Assembly (NCBI RefSeq): GCF_003990355.1
Contig: NZ_CP034670.1
Coordinates: 1,984,001-2,048,000 of the forward strand
Source of the DNA: Eikenella corrodens
Lineage (GTDB): Bacteria > Pseudomonadota > Gammaproteobacteria > Burkholderiales > Neisseriaceae
DNA: 64,000 bases
Direction: 5' to 3'
Shown: positions 52,816-61,464 of the stretch, one piece after another
Layout: each line of letters opens with the position of its first letter
How positions within the stretch are numbered: the first letter of the stretch is position 1
Notes under the pieces: model-generated
Told to the model about the DNA's origin: nothing
The model's database searches: none
The model's input: the letters and a program-made list of their open reading frames with translations, nothing else
Program-made: the position numbers and the translations under genes

Positions 52816-54120
52816 ATGAGCGTAACTATTGAAAAACTGGAAGGTCTCGAACGCAGCCTGCAACTGGAACTGCCCTGGGCCGACATCGAAGCAGCCGTAC
52901 AAAAACGCCTGCAGGCCACTCAAAAACGTGCCCGCGTGGACGGCTTCCGCCCCGGCAAAGCCCCGCTGCGCATGATCGAATCCATGTATGGCGCGGGCAT
53001 CCGCGACGAGGTTTTAAACGACAGCCTGCGCCGCAAATTCGGCGAAATCGTGGATTCCGAAGACATCCGCCTCGCCGGCCTGCTCGCTTTTGATGCCGTT
53101 GAAGCGCAAGACGACGAAAAAGTATTCAAAGTAAACGCCCGTTTCGAAGTGTTCCCCGAAATCACCGTGGGCAGCCTGGCCGACCAGGAAATCGAAAAAG
53201 TGGTATGCGAAGTGGGCGAAGCGGAAGTGGAAAAAACCATCGACATCCTGCGCCGTCAGCGTACCCGCTTCAACCGCGTGGAACGCGAAGCCAAAGACGG
53301 CGACCGCGTAATCATCGACTTTGCCGGCACCATCGACGGCATCCCCTTCGAAGGCGGCTCCGCACAAAACTACCCCTTCATCCTCGGCCAAGGCCAGATG
53401 CTGCCCGAGTTTGAAGCCGGCATCCAAGGCATGAAAGAAGGCGAAACCAAAGACGTGAGCGTCAACTTCCCTGCCGACTACCACGGCAAAGAAGTGGCCG
53501 GCAAAACCGCCGTATTCGCCATCACCCTGCGCAACGTGGCCGAGCCCGTTCTGCCGGAAGTGGACGAACAATTCGCCAAAGCCTTGGGCATCCAAGACGG
53601 CGATGTGGCCAAAATGCGCGAAGAAGTGAAGAAAAACATCGAACGCGAAGTAACCCGCCGCGTGGAAGCGCAAACCAAAGACAACGTGATGAAAGCCCTG
53701 CTGGACGTTACCCCCGTCGAACTGCCGAAAACCCTGGTGCGCGAAGAAACCGCCCGCATGGCCGAAAGCGCCCGCCAAAACCTGGTGAACCAAGGCATGA
53801 AGCCGGAAGACGTGGATTTGTCCGACAGCCTGTTTACCGAGCAGGCCGAACGCCGCGTGGCACTGGGTCTGATTTTGGCCGACCTGGTGGGCAAGCACAA
53901 CCTGCAGCCGACCGACGACCAGGTTAAAGCCGTGGTGCAAACCTTCTCCGAAAGCTACGAAGATCCGCAGGAAGTGGTGGATTGGTACTTTGCCGACCGC
54001 AGCCGCCTGAAAGGCCCGATTTCCATGGCCGTGGAAGCCAACGTGGTGGATTATGTGCTCGGCCAGGCCAAGGTGAACGAGAAAAAACTGAGCTTCGACG
54101 AAGTGATGGGCCAGCAGTAA
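52816..54120 (+). CDS. tig: Trigger factor
   Basis: Ribosome-bound chaperone and prolyl isomerase, 434 residues. The ribosome-binding signature lies in VDGFRPGKAPLRMIES (family GFRxGKxP), the FKBP-type domain contains VIIDFAGTIDGIPFEGG, and the long helical C-terminal domain follows. Start MSVTIEKLEGLERSL matches the family; an earlier in-frame ATG covers the leader. Upstream of clpP as in most bacteria. Confidence 0.97.
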   Translation: MSVTIEKLEGLERSLQLELPWADIEAAVQKRLQATQKRARVDGFRPGKAPLRMIESMYGAGIRDEVLNDSLRRKFGEIVDSEDIRLAGLLAFDAVEAQDDEKVFKVNARFEVFPEITVGSLADQEIEKVVCEVGEAEVEKTIDILRRQRTRFNRVEREAKDGDRVIIDFAGTIDGIPFEGGSAQNYPFILGQGQMLPEFEAGIQGMKEGETKDVSVNFPADYHGKEVAGKTAVFAITLRNVAEPVLPEVDEQFAKALGIQDGDVAKMREEVKKNIEREVTRRVEAQTKDNVMKALLDVTPVELPKTLVREETARMAESARQNLVNQGMKPEDVDLSDSLFTEQAERRVALGLILADLVGKHNLQPTDDQVKAVVQTFSESYEDPQEVVDWYFADRSRLKGPISMAVEANVVDYVLGQAKVNEKKLSFDEVMGQQ

Positions 54121-54147
54121 TTCAGGCTACCTGAAACCCGTTGCAAA

Positions 54148-54183
54148 CAAAGCACCAAGGCCGTATTCGCCGAGGTGCTTTTT
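54148..54183 (+). terminator. Terminator or attenuator between tig and clpP
   Basis: AAAGCACC and GGTGCTTT with an inner GGC/GCC pairing, followed by TTTTT, so clpP may need its own promoter or partial read-through. Confidence 0.75.
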
Positions 54184-54217
54184 GCCCGAATCATCCCTTA
54201 CAAACGCGAGGAAACCC

Positions 54218-54838
54218 ATGAACCCCACAATCGAAAACAACTATCTGGTACCCACCGTTATCGAACAGAGCGGCCGGGGCGAGCGCGCCTTCGATATTTA
54301 TTCCCGCCTCTTGAAAGAGCGCATCATCTTCCTGGTGGGGCCGGTAAACGACCAAACGGCCAACCTGGTGGTGGCGCAGCTGCTGTTTTTGGAAAGCGAA
54401 AACCCCGATAAAGATATTTTCCTCTACATCAACAGCCCCGGCGGCTCCGTTACCGCCGGCATGTCGATCTACGACACCATGAATTTCATCAAGCCCGACG
54501 TATCCACCCTGTGCCTCGGCCAAGCCGCCAGCATGGGTGCGTTCCTGCTTTCCGCCGGCGCCAAAGGCAAACGCTTCGCCCTGCCCAACAGCCGAGTGAT
54601 GATTCACCAGCCGCTCATCAGCGGCGGCTTGGGCGGCCAGGCTTCCGATATAGAAATCCACGCTAAAGAGCTGCTCAAACTGAAAGCCACGCTCAACCGC
54701 CTGCTGGCCGAACACTGCGGCCGCACGCTGGACGAACTCGAACGCGATACCGACCGCGACAACTTTATGTCGGCTGAAGAAGCCCAAGCATACGGCCTCA
54801 TCGACCAAGTATTGTCCAGCCGCAGCGACATCAAATAA
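54218..54838 (+). CDS. clpP: ATP-dependent Clp protease proteolytic subunit
   Basis: 206 residues. Catalytic triad: Ser in GQAASMGAFLL, His in RVMIHQP, Asp in ERDTDRDNFM. The YINSPGGSVTAGMSIYDTM segment is conserved. GAGGAAA precedes the ATG. No clpX follows; a repeat and unrelated genes do. Confidence 0.97.
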   Translation: MNPTIENNYLVPTVIEQSGRGERAFDIYSRLLKERIIFLVGPVNDQTANLVVAQLLFLESENPDKDIFLYINSPGGSVTAGMSIYDTMNFIKPDVSTLCLGQAASMGAFLLSAGAKGKRFALPNSRVMIHQPLISGGLGGQASDIEIHAKELLKLKATLNRLLAEHCGRTLDELERDTDRDNFMSAEEAQAYGLIDQVLSSRSDIK

Positions 54839-54852
54839 CCATCGGCTTAATC

Positions 54853-54960
54853 TATAGCAAGCCAAATTGACTTTTCGATACAAGGTGGTGAGCCGCAAGC
54901 AATACAGAAGTACGGCAAGGCGACCCAACGCTGTAGCGAAAATTAAGTTGGCTTGCTATA
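54853..54960 (+). mobile_element. Correia-type repeat variant with different termini, copy g
   Basis: 108 bases with perfect ends TATAGCAAGCCAA and TTGGCTTGCTATA instead of TATAGTGGATTAA, but a related interior (GTGGTGAGCCGCAAGCAATAC, TACGGCAAGGCGACCCAACG). It seems a second subfamily sharing the core. Confidence 0.75.
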
Positions 54961-55005
54961 AAAGGCTACCTGAAAACAAACCAAGTGGATTTTCAGGTAG
55001 CCTTT
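54961..55005. terminator. DUS hairpin after clpP
   Basis: AAAGGCTACCTGAAAA and TTTTCAGGTAGCCTTTTT, loop about 14 bases. Confidence 0.7.
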
Positions 55006-55156
55006 TTGCCGCCCGCATACAGCGCATTCCTTGCGGCAACACAAACCCGCGCCATAGCAGTTTGCCGACAATTTCACTATAATCAGCAGGCGCCCACAGC
55101 GTGCCGGTATCACTCCCACCCCCTTGCGGGAAACCCATCTCAACAGGAGTTCTGCC

Positions 55157-55513
55157 ATGATTTCCATCCGCCAGCAAAACTACGGCCTCAACGTTGCCCT
55201 CTACAACGAATTCACCCTCGAAGACTTCAAAACCCTCGAAGCCGCCATCCTCGAGTGCCTCCAACGCGTACACCGCCCCGACCTCCTCCTCGACTTATCC
55301 CTGTTGCGCGACTACACCATCGACATGGCCGCCGAACAACTGCGTTTCCTCAACAACCACGACAACGACTTCGGCCGCATCGCTATCGTCACCAACGACC
55401 TCTGGATACGCCTCTCCGCCCACATTTCCAGCCTGCTCACCCGCCAGCACCCCAAATATTTCAACGATGCCGCCGAAGCCCAGCAATGGCTGCTTGCCGA
55501 CGGCAGCCGCTAA
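55157..55513 (+). CDS. SpoIIAA/STAS-like protein
   Basis: 118 residues. The alternating pattern (VALYNEFTLEDFKTLEAAIL, DLLLDLSLLRDYTIDMAAEQ, RIAIVTNDLW, HPKYFNDAAEAQQWL) matches the SpoIIAA-like fold often found near hydrolases. No kinase or sigma-factor partner is nearby. AGGAG precedes the ATG by nine bases. The hydrolase follows after four bases, so the two are one operon. Confidence 0.75.
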   Translation: MISIRQQNYGLNVALYNEFTLEDFKTLEAAILECLQRVHRPDLLLDLSLLRDYTIDMAAEQLRFLNNHDNDFGRIAIVTNDLWIRLSAHISSLLTRQHPKYFNDAAEAQQWLLADGSR

Positions 55514-55517
55514 CACC

Positions 55518-56180
55518 ATGAGCCAGCCCCGAACCCCGCTGCGCGCCCTCCTGCTGCACGGCATCCATATGCACGCCTGGGTGATGCTCCCGCTCGCCTG
55601 GCAACTGCGCCGCCACCATATCCACAGCCGCTGCTTCGGCTACTACAGCATCGCCCAAACCCTGCCCCAGCACAGCCGCCGCCTCGCCGAAGCCGTCCGC
55701 CGCCACTACCAACAACACCAAGAACCGCTGCACTTCATCTGCCACAGCCTCGGCGGCCTCGTGTTGCGCCGTTTCGCCGCCGACTACCCCGAACTGGTAC
55801 GCGGCCGCAGCGTTACCCTCGCCACCCCGCATCTCGGCAGCGAAACCGCCAACCGGCTGCACCGCTACGCCCCCGCCCTCCTCGGCGGCGCCTACCAAAA
55901 CGGCCTAGACGGCAACCTCCCACCCTGGCCGCCCCAGCTCGAACTCGGCTGCATCGCCGGCAACCGCCACCTGGGCGTCGGCCAAATCGTCGGTTTGCAA
56001 GGCGAAGGCGACGGCACCGTCCTCCTCTCCGAAACCCGCCCCGGCAACTGCCGCGACTACCTCGTCCTACCCGTCAACCACTCCGCCATGCTCACCGACC
56101 CTACCGTCGCCCGGCAAACCGCCCACTTCCTGCGCCACGGCTGCTTTGAGCACGAATTGGAAGAACACAACAAACCTTAA
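55518..56180 (+). CDS. Alpha/beta hydrolase (lipase-like)
   Basis: 220 residues. Oxyanion region LLLHGIHMHAW, nucleophile Ser in FICHSLGGLVLRRF (GxSxG-like with Cys in place of the first Gly), likely acid in LQGEGDGTVLL and His in PVNHSAML. No signal peptide, so cytoplasmic. Substrate unknown; resembles PGAP1/lipase class proteins. Starts four bases after the STAS-like gene. Confidence 0.85.
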   Translation: MSQPRTPLRALLLHGIHMHAWVMLPLAWQLRRHHIHSRCFGYYSIAQTLPQHSRRLAEAVRRHYQQHQEPLHFICHSLGGLVLRRFAADYPELVRGRSVTLATPHLGSETANRLHRYAPALLGGAYQNGLDGNLPPWPPQLELGCIAGNRHLGVGQIVGLQGEGDGTVLLSETRPGNCRDYLVLPVNHSAMLTDPTVARQTAHFLRHGCFEHELEEHNKP

Positions 56181-56228
56181 GCCGACACCGGCCGGACTCC
56201 AGCCCCAATCAGGCTACCTGAAAAACCA

Positions 56229-56264
56229 AAACCCGCTGTTCTCTTATTCAGAACAAACGGGTTT
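56229..56264. terminator. Terminator between hydrolase and ppa
   Basis: AAACCCG-C-TGTTCT pairs with AGAACA-A-ACGGGTTT; the minus-strand continuation is T-rich (GGTTTTT), so it mainly suits ppa. Confidence 0.75.
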
Positions 56265-56306
56265 CTACTTTTCAGGTAGCCTTTTCAGCCAGCCTCTAGC
56301 ACAAGG

Positions 56307-56837
56307 TTACTGCGCTTCCCAACGGGCTTGCGATTCGCGGATAACGGCTTTGGCTTCTTCAATGTCCCCCCAGTGGCCGACTTTGGTGCTGCCAGGTTTT
56401 TTCAGGTCTTTGTAGTGATTGAAGTGGAATTCGATTTGCTTGATCAGCTGCGGCGGCAAATCGGCCAACGTCTTGATGGCATTACCGTTGTGGCGGTCGT
56501 CGGCAGGCACCACCACTACTTTGTCGTCCACTTCGCCGTCATCTACAAATTTCATCACGCCGATCACTCTAGCTTCCATGTAGATGCCGGTGGGCAGCGG
56601 CAGATCGGTAATAATCAGGGCGTCGAGTTCGTCGCCGTCTTCATCGAGAGTTTGCGGGATGAAGCCGTAGTTGGTGGGTTTGGCGAAAATCTGCGGTTCG
56701 ATGCGGTCGAGTTTCATTGCGCCGATTTTGCGATTCCATTCGATTTTCTGGTTGGAGCCTTGCGGAATTTCCACTACCACGTTGATGATGCCGCCGTCTA
56801 CATCGCCGGCGTCGAGAATTTTATTGAAGTCTGCCAT
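56307..56837 (-). CDS. ppa: Inorganic pyrophosphatase
   Basis: 176 residues, class I soluble enzyme. Metal-binding Asp residues lie in DEDGDELDALIITDLP, with IEWNRKIGAMKLDRI at the active-site entrance and NYGFIPQTL. Hydrolyses pyrophosphate to drive biosynthesis. A Correia-type repeat lies about 70 bases upstream in its promoter region. Confidence 0.97.
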   Translation of the reverse strand: MADFNKILDAGDVDGGIINVVVEIPQGSNQKIEWNRKIGAMKLDRIEPQIFAKPTNYGFIPQTLDEDGDELDALIITDLPLPTGIYMEARVIGVMKFVDDGEVDDKVVVVPADDRHNGNAIKTLADLPPQLIKQIEFHFNHYKDLKKPGSTKVGHWGDIEEAKAVIRESQARWEAQ

Positions 56838-56908
56838 GGTTTTTCCTTCTGTGCTTGAACGGTTTGAAAGGCCTGATTATAGCGGCCATCGCTGGCATAA
56901 TCTATACA

Positions 56909-57012
56909 TATAGTGAATTAACAAAAACCAGTACGGCATTGGCTCGCCTTGCCGTAACGTGTGTACTGTCTGCGGCTCGCCGCCTTGTCCTGATTTTTGT
57001 TAATCCACTATA
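56909..57012 (-). mobile_element. Correia-type repeat, copy h
   Basis: 104 bases, ends TATAGTGAATTAACAAAAAC and TTTTTGTTAATCCACTATA, usual interior. Lies upstream of ppa. Confidence 0.9.
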
Positions 57013-57323
57013 TAGCCGTTCCAAACGGGCAATAATCCCACCTTAGCCTGCTTCGCTGTAACACATGCACCATTCAGGCAAAGGCTACCTGAAAGCAAAA
57101 CTTTAACGAATCAAAATGTAGCGCGAGTTTCTGCGCCGCTCTAATTTTTCAGGTAGCCTTTGGGCTGGATATAAACTTCATTGCCGAATACTTTGCCGCC
57201 ATCCAAATGCCTTTTCCGCCGCAGGTTTGCCCGATTTAACCGCCGCAATGCTGGCATAAGAATGAGCGCTGCTTTACAATTCGCCCATTCGGCCTGCAAG
57301 CGGCTACTACAAAGGATTTCACG
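57013..57323. other. Intergenic upstream of glmM
   Basis: Holds two opposed DUS copies (near 57081 and 57149). No frame looks coding and I could not place a promoter with confidence; TACAAT near 57276 is a possible -10. Confidence 0.4.
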
Positions 57324-58655
57324 ATGGCAAAAAAATATTTCGGCACGGACGGCGTGCGCGGCGAAGTGGGCAAATTTCCGATTACGCCCGATTTCGTATT
57401 AAAACTAGCCTATGCCGCAGGCCAGGTGCTCACCCGGCGCGACGATGAAATCAAGCCTACCGTGCTCATCGGCAAAGACACCCGCATCTCCGGCTATATG
57501 CTGGAAACCGCGCTGGTGGCCGGTTTTACCGCTGCCGGCGTGAATGTTATCCAAACCGGCCCGCTGCCCACCCCGGGCGTGGCCTATCTTACCCGCGCGC
57601 TGCGCCTTTCTGCCGGCGTGATGATTTCCGCCTCGCACAACCACTATGCCGATAACGGCATCAAATTTTTCACCGAAGACGGCATGAAGCTTTCCGATGA
57701 AATCGAACAGGAAATCGAACAGCAGCTGGATCAGGAAATGCACACCGTTTCCTCCGACCACCTCGGCCGTGCCAAACGCGTGAGCGGCGCAGACGACCGC
57801 TACATCGAATTTTGCAAATCCACCTTCCCCGCCAATATGGACTTACGCGGGCTGAAGCTGGTGGTGGACACCGCCAACGGCGCCGGTTATCACGTGGCGC
57901 CCAAAGTATTCCACGAGCTGGGCGCAGACGTAATCGAAATCGGCAACCAGCCCAACGGTTTCAATATCAACCACAAATGCGGCGCCACCTACACCAAAAC
58001 CCTGCAAGCCGCCGTGCTGCAAAACGAGGCCGACTACGGCATTGCGCTCGATGGTGACGGCGACCGCCTGATGATGGTGGACAAACAAGGCAAAGTGTAC
58101 GACGGCGATTCGCTGATTTATGTGATTGCCCGCGCCCGCCATAAAGCCGGTTCGCTGGTTGGCGGCGTAGTGGGCACGGTGATGACCAATATGGCGATGG
58201 AGCTGGCCTTGGCGCAGCTCAAGATCGAATTCTGCCGCGCCAAAGTGGGCGACCGCTATGTACTGGAACAACTGCACCAACGCGGCTGGCAGCTGGGCGG
58301 CGAAGCCAGCGGCCACATCCTCTGCCTCGACAAACACAACACCGGCGACGGCACCATTGCCGCCCTGCAAGTGCTGGCCGCGCTGCAAACGCTGGATCAG
58401 GATTTGGCCGCCGCCGTAGATTGGCTGCCCTTCCCGCAAACCATGATTAACGTGCGCATCAGCAAAGGGCAGGATTGGCAAACTGCCTCCGCCGCCGAGC
58501 TGCAGGCCGTGGAAGCCGAACTGGCCGGGCACGGCCGCGTGGTATTGCGCGCCTCCGGCACCGAGCCCGTGGTGCGCGTGATGGTGGAAGCGCGCGACAC
58601 CAAGCTTGCCCAGCACTGCGCCGAACGCATTGCCGCCAGCATCCGTCAAAAATAA
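57324..58655 (+). CDS. glmM: Phosphoglucosamine mutase
   Basis: Converts glucosamine-6-P to glucosamine-1-P for UDP-GlcNAc. 443 residues. KYFGTDGVRGEVGKFPITPD opens the protein, the phospho-serine is in VMISASHNHYADNGIKFF, the metal loop is ALDGDGDRLMMVD, the sugar loop GGEASGHI, and the phosphate site RASGTEPVVRVM. AAAGGA lies upstream. Confidence 0.97.
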   Translation: MAKKYFGTDGVRGEVGKFPITPDFVLKLAYAAGQVLTRRDDEIKPTVLIGKDTRISGYMLETALVAGFTAAGVNVIQTGPLPTPGVAYLTRALRLSAGVMISASHNHYADNGIKFFTEDGMKLSDEIEQEIEQQLDQEMHTVSSDHLGRAKRVSGADDRYIEFCKSTFPANMDLRGLKLVVDTANGAGYHVAPKVFHELGADVIEIGNQPNGFNINHKCGATYTKTLQAAVLQNEADYGIALDGDGDRLMMVDKQGKVYDGDSLIYVIARARHKAGSLVGGVVGTVMTNMAMELALAQLKIEFCRAKVGDRYVLEQLHQRGWQLGGEASGHILCLDKHNTGDGTIAALQVLAALQTLDQDLAAAVDWLPFPQTMINVRISKGQDWQTASAAELQAVEAELAGHGRVVLRASGTEPVVRVMVEARDTKLAQHCAERIAASIRQK

Positions 58656-58682
58656 CAGCAACTCACAGGAACACCCACAACC

Positions 58683-59363
58683 ATGCTGGATATTCTAGAA
58701 GCCCTGTTCACCCAATACGGCTACGCCGCCGTATTCGTGGTGCTGGTTGCCTGCGGTTTCGGCATCCCCATCCCCGAAGACATCACACTGATTGCAGGCG
58801 GCGTGATTTCCGGCCTCGGCCACAGCAACGCGCACATCATGGTGGTGGTGGGCATGATCGGCGTGCTCACCGGCGACGGCATGATGTTCCTGCTCGGCCA
58901 CTTCTACGGCGACCGCATCCTCAAAGCCCGCTTCGTCAACCGCCTGATGCCGCCGCAACGTTACCTGCAAGTGCAGGAAAAGTTCGACAAACACGGCAGC
59001 TGGGTATTATTCGTGGCGCGTTTCCTGCCCGGCCTGCGCACCCCCATCTTCATTACCGCCGGCATGAGCGGCCGGATTTCGTTTTGGCGCTGGCTGATTA
59101 TGGACGGCCTCGCCTCCCTGATTTCCGTGCCCGCCTGGGTGTATCTCGGCCACTACGGCGCCGCAAACAAAGACTGGCTGCTCATGAAAGCCCACCAGTT
59201 CCAGCACATCCTCTACGCAATCATCGGCATCGGCGCACTGGTGTTGTTCTACTTCTGGCAGCGCAAACGCCGCCGTCGCCAATTTTTCCACGCCAAGCTG
59301 CAGGAAATGCGCCGAGAGCAGCAAGCCGAACGCAGCAAACGGCAAAATCAATCTGCCGAATAG
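58683..59363 (+). CDS. DedA family membrane protein
   Basis: 226 residues with several membrane helices. FGIPIPEDITLIAGGVISGL, FLLGHFYGDRI, FVARFLPGLRTPIFITAGMS are the DedA/VTT blocks, including the conserved Glu and the FxRFxPGxR motif. The family moves undecaprenyl-phosphate or phospholipids across the inner membrane, which fits its place 27 bases after glmM. The C-terminal tail is basic and Gln-rich. Confidence 0.92.
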   Translation: MLDILEALFTQYGYAAVFVVLVACGFGIPIPEDITLIAGGVISGLGHSNAHIMVVVGMIGVLTGDGMMFLLGHFYGDRILKARFVNRLMPPQRYLQVQEKFDKHGSWVLFVARFLPGLRTPIFITAGMSGRISFWRWLIMDGLASLISVPAWVYLGHYGAANKDWLLMKAHQFQHILYAIIGIGALVLFYFWQRKRRRRQFFHAKLQEMRREQQAERSKRQNQSAE

Positions 59364-59478
59364 CATTGCACCGCATCTTGTTTTTCAGGTAGCCCTAATG
59401 GATAAAGGCTACCTGAAAACATATAAACCATCAGACTTCTGCCCGCCACCGGCCTCCCTCCCCAAGGCTACCTGAAAC

Positions 59479-61119
59479 ATGAAACTCACCCGCCGCCAAC
59501 TGCTCGGCAGCGCCGCCGCCCTCACCGCCGCAGCCGCCGCCTCCCACCTAGGCCATCAATACCTCCACCGCCTGCCCCCCGTGCACATCCGCCGCATCGG
59601 CCTGCCCTTCGGCCACGAGCTGCGCAACGGCCAAGTTTCCCTCGCCCCCCAATCCGAACACCGCTGCCACACCCTCATTCTCGGCAGCGGCGCCGCCGCC
59701 CTCTCCGCCGCCTGGTATTTGGCCAAACACGGCCACCGCAACTTCCTCCTCGCCGAAGGCATCGAGCGCAACGGCAACAATGCCGCCTATGTTTCAGGTA
59801 GCCTTTCCGCCCCCTCCGGCGCGCACTATTTAGCCCTGCCCTCGCAGGAAAGCGTGTATGTGCGCCAACTCTTATCCGACCTCGGCATCCTGCTCGACGG
59901 CATCGACCGGCCCGAGCCCCTGTATCGCGAAACCGATTTGGTTTACGCCCCCGCCGAGCGCCTGTATTACCAAAACTGCTGGCAAGATTCCCTGCTGCCG
60001 CAAGAAGATGCCGACAGCCGCCGCTTCCACGCCCTCATCGAAACCCTGCGCCGCGCACGCGGCCGCGACGGGCGCAAAATCTTCGCCATCCCCATCGCCC
60101 ATTCCTCCGCCGACGAAGCATGGCGTCGCCTCGACCAAACCACCTTCGCCGCCTGGCTCGAAAAAGAAAACTACCGCTCCCCCAGCCTGCTCTGGTATCT
60201 CGACTACTGCTGCCGCGACGACTACGGCCAAGGCATCGCCCAAGTATCCGCCTTCGCCGGCCTGCACTACTTCGCCGCCCGCGGCCACACCAACGAAGCC
60301 GTGCTCACCTGGCCCGAAGGCCTCGCCCACCTTTCCGAAGCCATCCGCCGCCACATCCGCCTGCAAAATATCGACAGGCTACCTGAAACCGCCGAACTCA
60401 CCTTTGCCCAGCCCACCGCCGTCAACGCCTCCACCCTGCAAATCAGCGAAACAGATGAAGACGTTGCCGTTATCCTGCGCCACAACCAAAGCGGCCACAC
60501 CGCCCTCATTCGTGCCCAAAACGTTATCTGCGCCATGCCCCTGATGATTGCCGCCCGCATCATCGCCCAGCCCCAACGCTACGGCTTCTCGCCCGACCTG
60601 CCCGCCTACGCCCCCTGGCTGGTGAGCAATTTCGTACTCAACGGCTTCCCCCGCGAAGCGCAGCGCAGCGAATTGGCGTGGGACAACGTAGTACACGGCA
60701 CGCAAGGCCTTGGCTACGTCGTGTCCATCAACCAGCTCATCCGCACCGCCAAACCCGAACACACCATCTTCACCGCCTACACCGCCCTCAACCACGACAG
60801 CCCGCAAAACACCCGCCGCTGGCTGCTCAAAGCAGGCGAAGAAGAACTGCTCGCCCACGCCGCCCAAGACCTCGTCCCAATCTACGGCAGCCGCTTCTGG
60901 CAACACGTTGCCTCCGTAGACATCGGCATCCGCGGCCACGGCATGAGCTCCCCCACCCCCGGCTACCTGAACCGGCCATCCCTGCTCCAACTGCGCCAAC
61001 ACCATTCCCGCCTCACCTTCGCCCACAGCGACCTGAGCAGCTACTCCGTGATGGAAGAAGCCGTTTACTGGGGCGTGGAAGCCGCCGAGAAAATCCTGCG
61101 CCCCTCAGCCCGGGCATAG
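59479..61119 (+). CDS. Tat-exported FAD-dependent oxidoreductase
   Basis: 546 residues. KLTRRQLLGSAAALTAAAAA is a twin-arginine signal, so the folded flavoprotein goes to the periplasm. The FAD Rossmann motif is HTLILGSGAAALSAAWYLAK with a closing acidic residue in LLAEGIERNGNN; the rest resembles flavin amine-oxidase type proteins. Substrate unknown. A DUS ends one base before the ATG, leaving no ordinary Shine-Dalgarno. Two further DUS lie in the coding sequence. Confidence 0.82.
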   Translation: MKLTRRQLLGSAAALTAAAAASHLGHQYLHRLPPVHIRRIGLPFGHELRNGQVSLAPQSEHRCHTLILGSGAAALSAAWYLAKHGHRNFLLAEGIERNGNNAAYVSGSLSAPSGAHYLALPSQESVYVRQLLSDLGILLDGIDRPEPLYRETDLVYAPAERLYYQNCWQDSLLPQEDADSRRFHALIETLRRARGRDGRKIFAIPIAHSSADEAWRRLDQTTFAAWLEKENYRSPSLLWYLDYCCRDDYGQGIAQVSAFAGLHYFAARGHTNEAVLTWPEGLAHLSEAIRRHIRLQNIDRLPETAELTFAQPTAVNASTLQISETDEDVAVILRHNQSGHTALIRAQNVICAMPLMIAARIIAQPQRYGFSPDLPAYAPWLVSNFVLNGFPREAQRSELAWDNVVHGTQGLGYVVSINQLIRTAKPEHTIFTAYTALNHDSPQNTRRWLLKAGEEELLAHAAQDLVPIYGSRFWQHVASVDIGIRGHGMSSPTPGYLNRPSLLQLRQHHSRLTFAHSDLSSYSVMEEAVYWGVEAAEKILRPSARA

Positions 61120-61121
61120 GA

Positions 61122-61163
61122 AAAGGCTAGCTGCAACTCGTTTGTTGGGTTCAGCTAGCCTTT
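61122..61163 (+). terminator. Hairpin from a DUS pair with matched changes in both arms
   Basis: AAAGGCTAGCTG and CAGCTAGCCTTT: both arms differ from the uptake word at the same paired position (C to G and G to C), so the stem is still perfect although neither arm is a good DUS. Confidence 0.75.
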
Positions 61164-61184
61164 CAATATGCTCACAAACGGATA

Positions 61185-61290
61185 TATAGTGAATTAAATT
61201 TAAATCAGGACAAGGCGGCGAGCCGCAGATAGTACACACGTTACGGCAAGGCGAGCCAACGCTGTACTGGTTTAAATTTAATTCACTATA
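61185..61290 (+). mobile_element. Correia-type repeat, copy i
   Basis: 106 bases, ends TATAGTGAATTAAATTTAAA and TTTAAATTTAATTCACTATA, usual interior. Confidence 0.92.
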
Positions 61291-61416
61291 ACAACTGCCC
61301 CTACAACATTTCAGGCAGCCTGCCACGCGGGGGCTACCTGAAACATAAGATGGGAAACCAAACGGCAGTATTGCCATCTCAGCATTTCAATTGAACACCA
61401 GCAGCAGACTTACTAG

Positions 61417-61446
61417 AAAGGCTACCTGAAATTTCAGGTAGCCTTT
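61417..61446 (-). terminator. DUS hairpin after the 61465 gene
   Basis: AAAGGCTACCTGAAA directly joined to TTTCAGGTAGCCTTT, a near-continuous palindrome of about 30 bases, just beyond the stop of the minus-strand gene. Confidence 0.75.
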
Positions 61447-61464
61447 GGTTCTATTACGGCAGGT

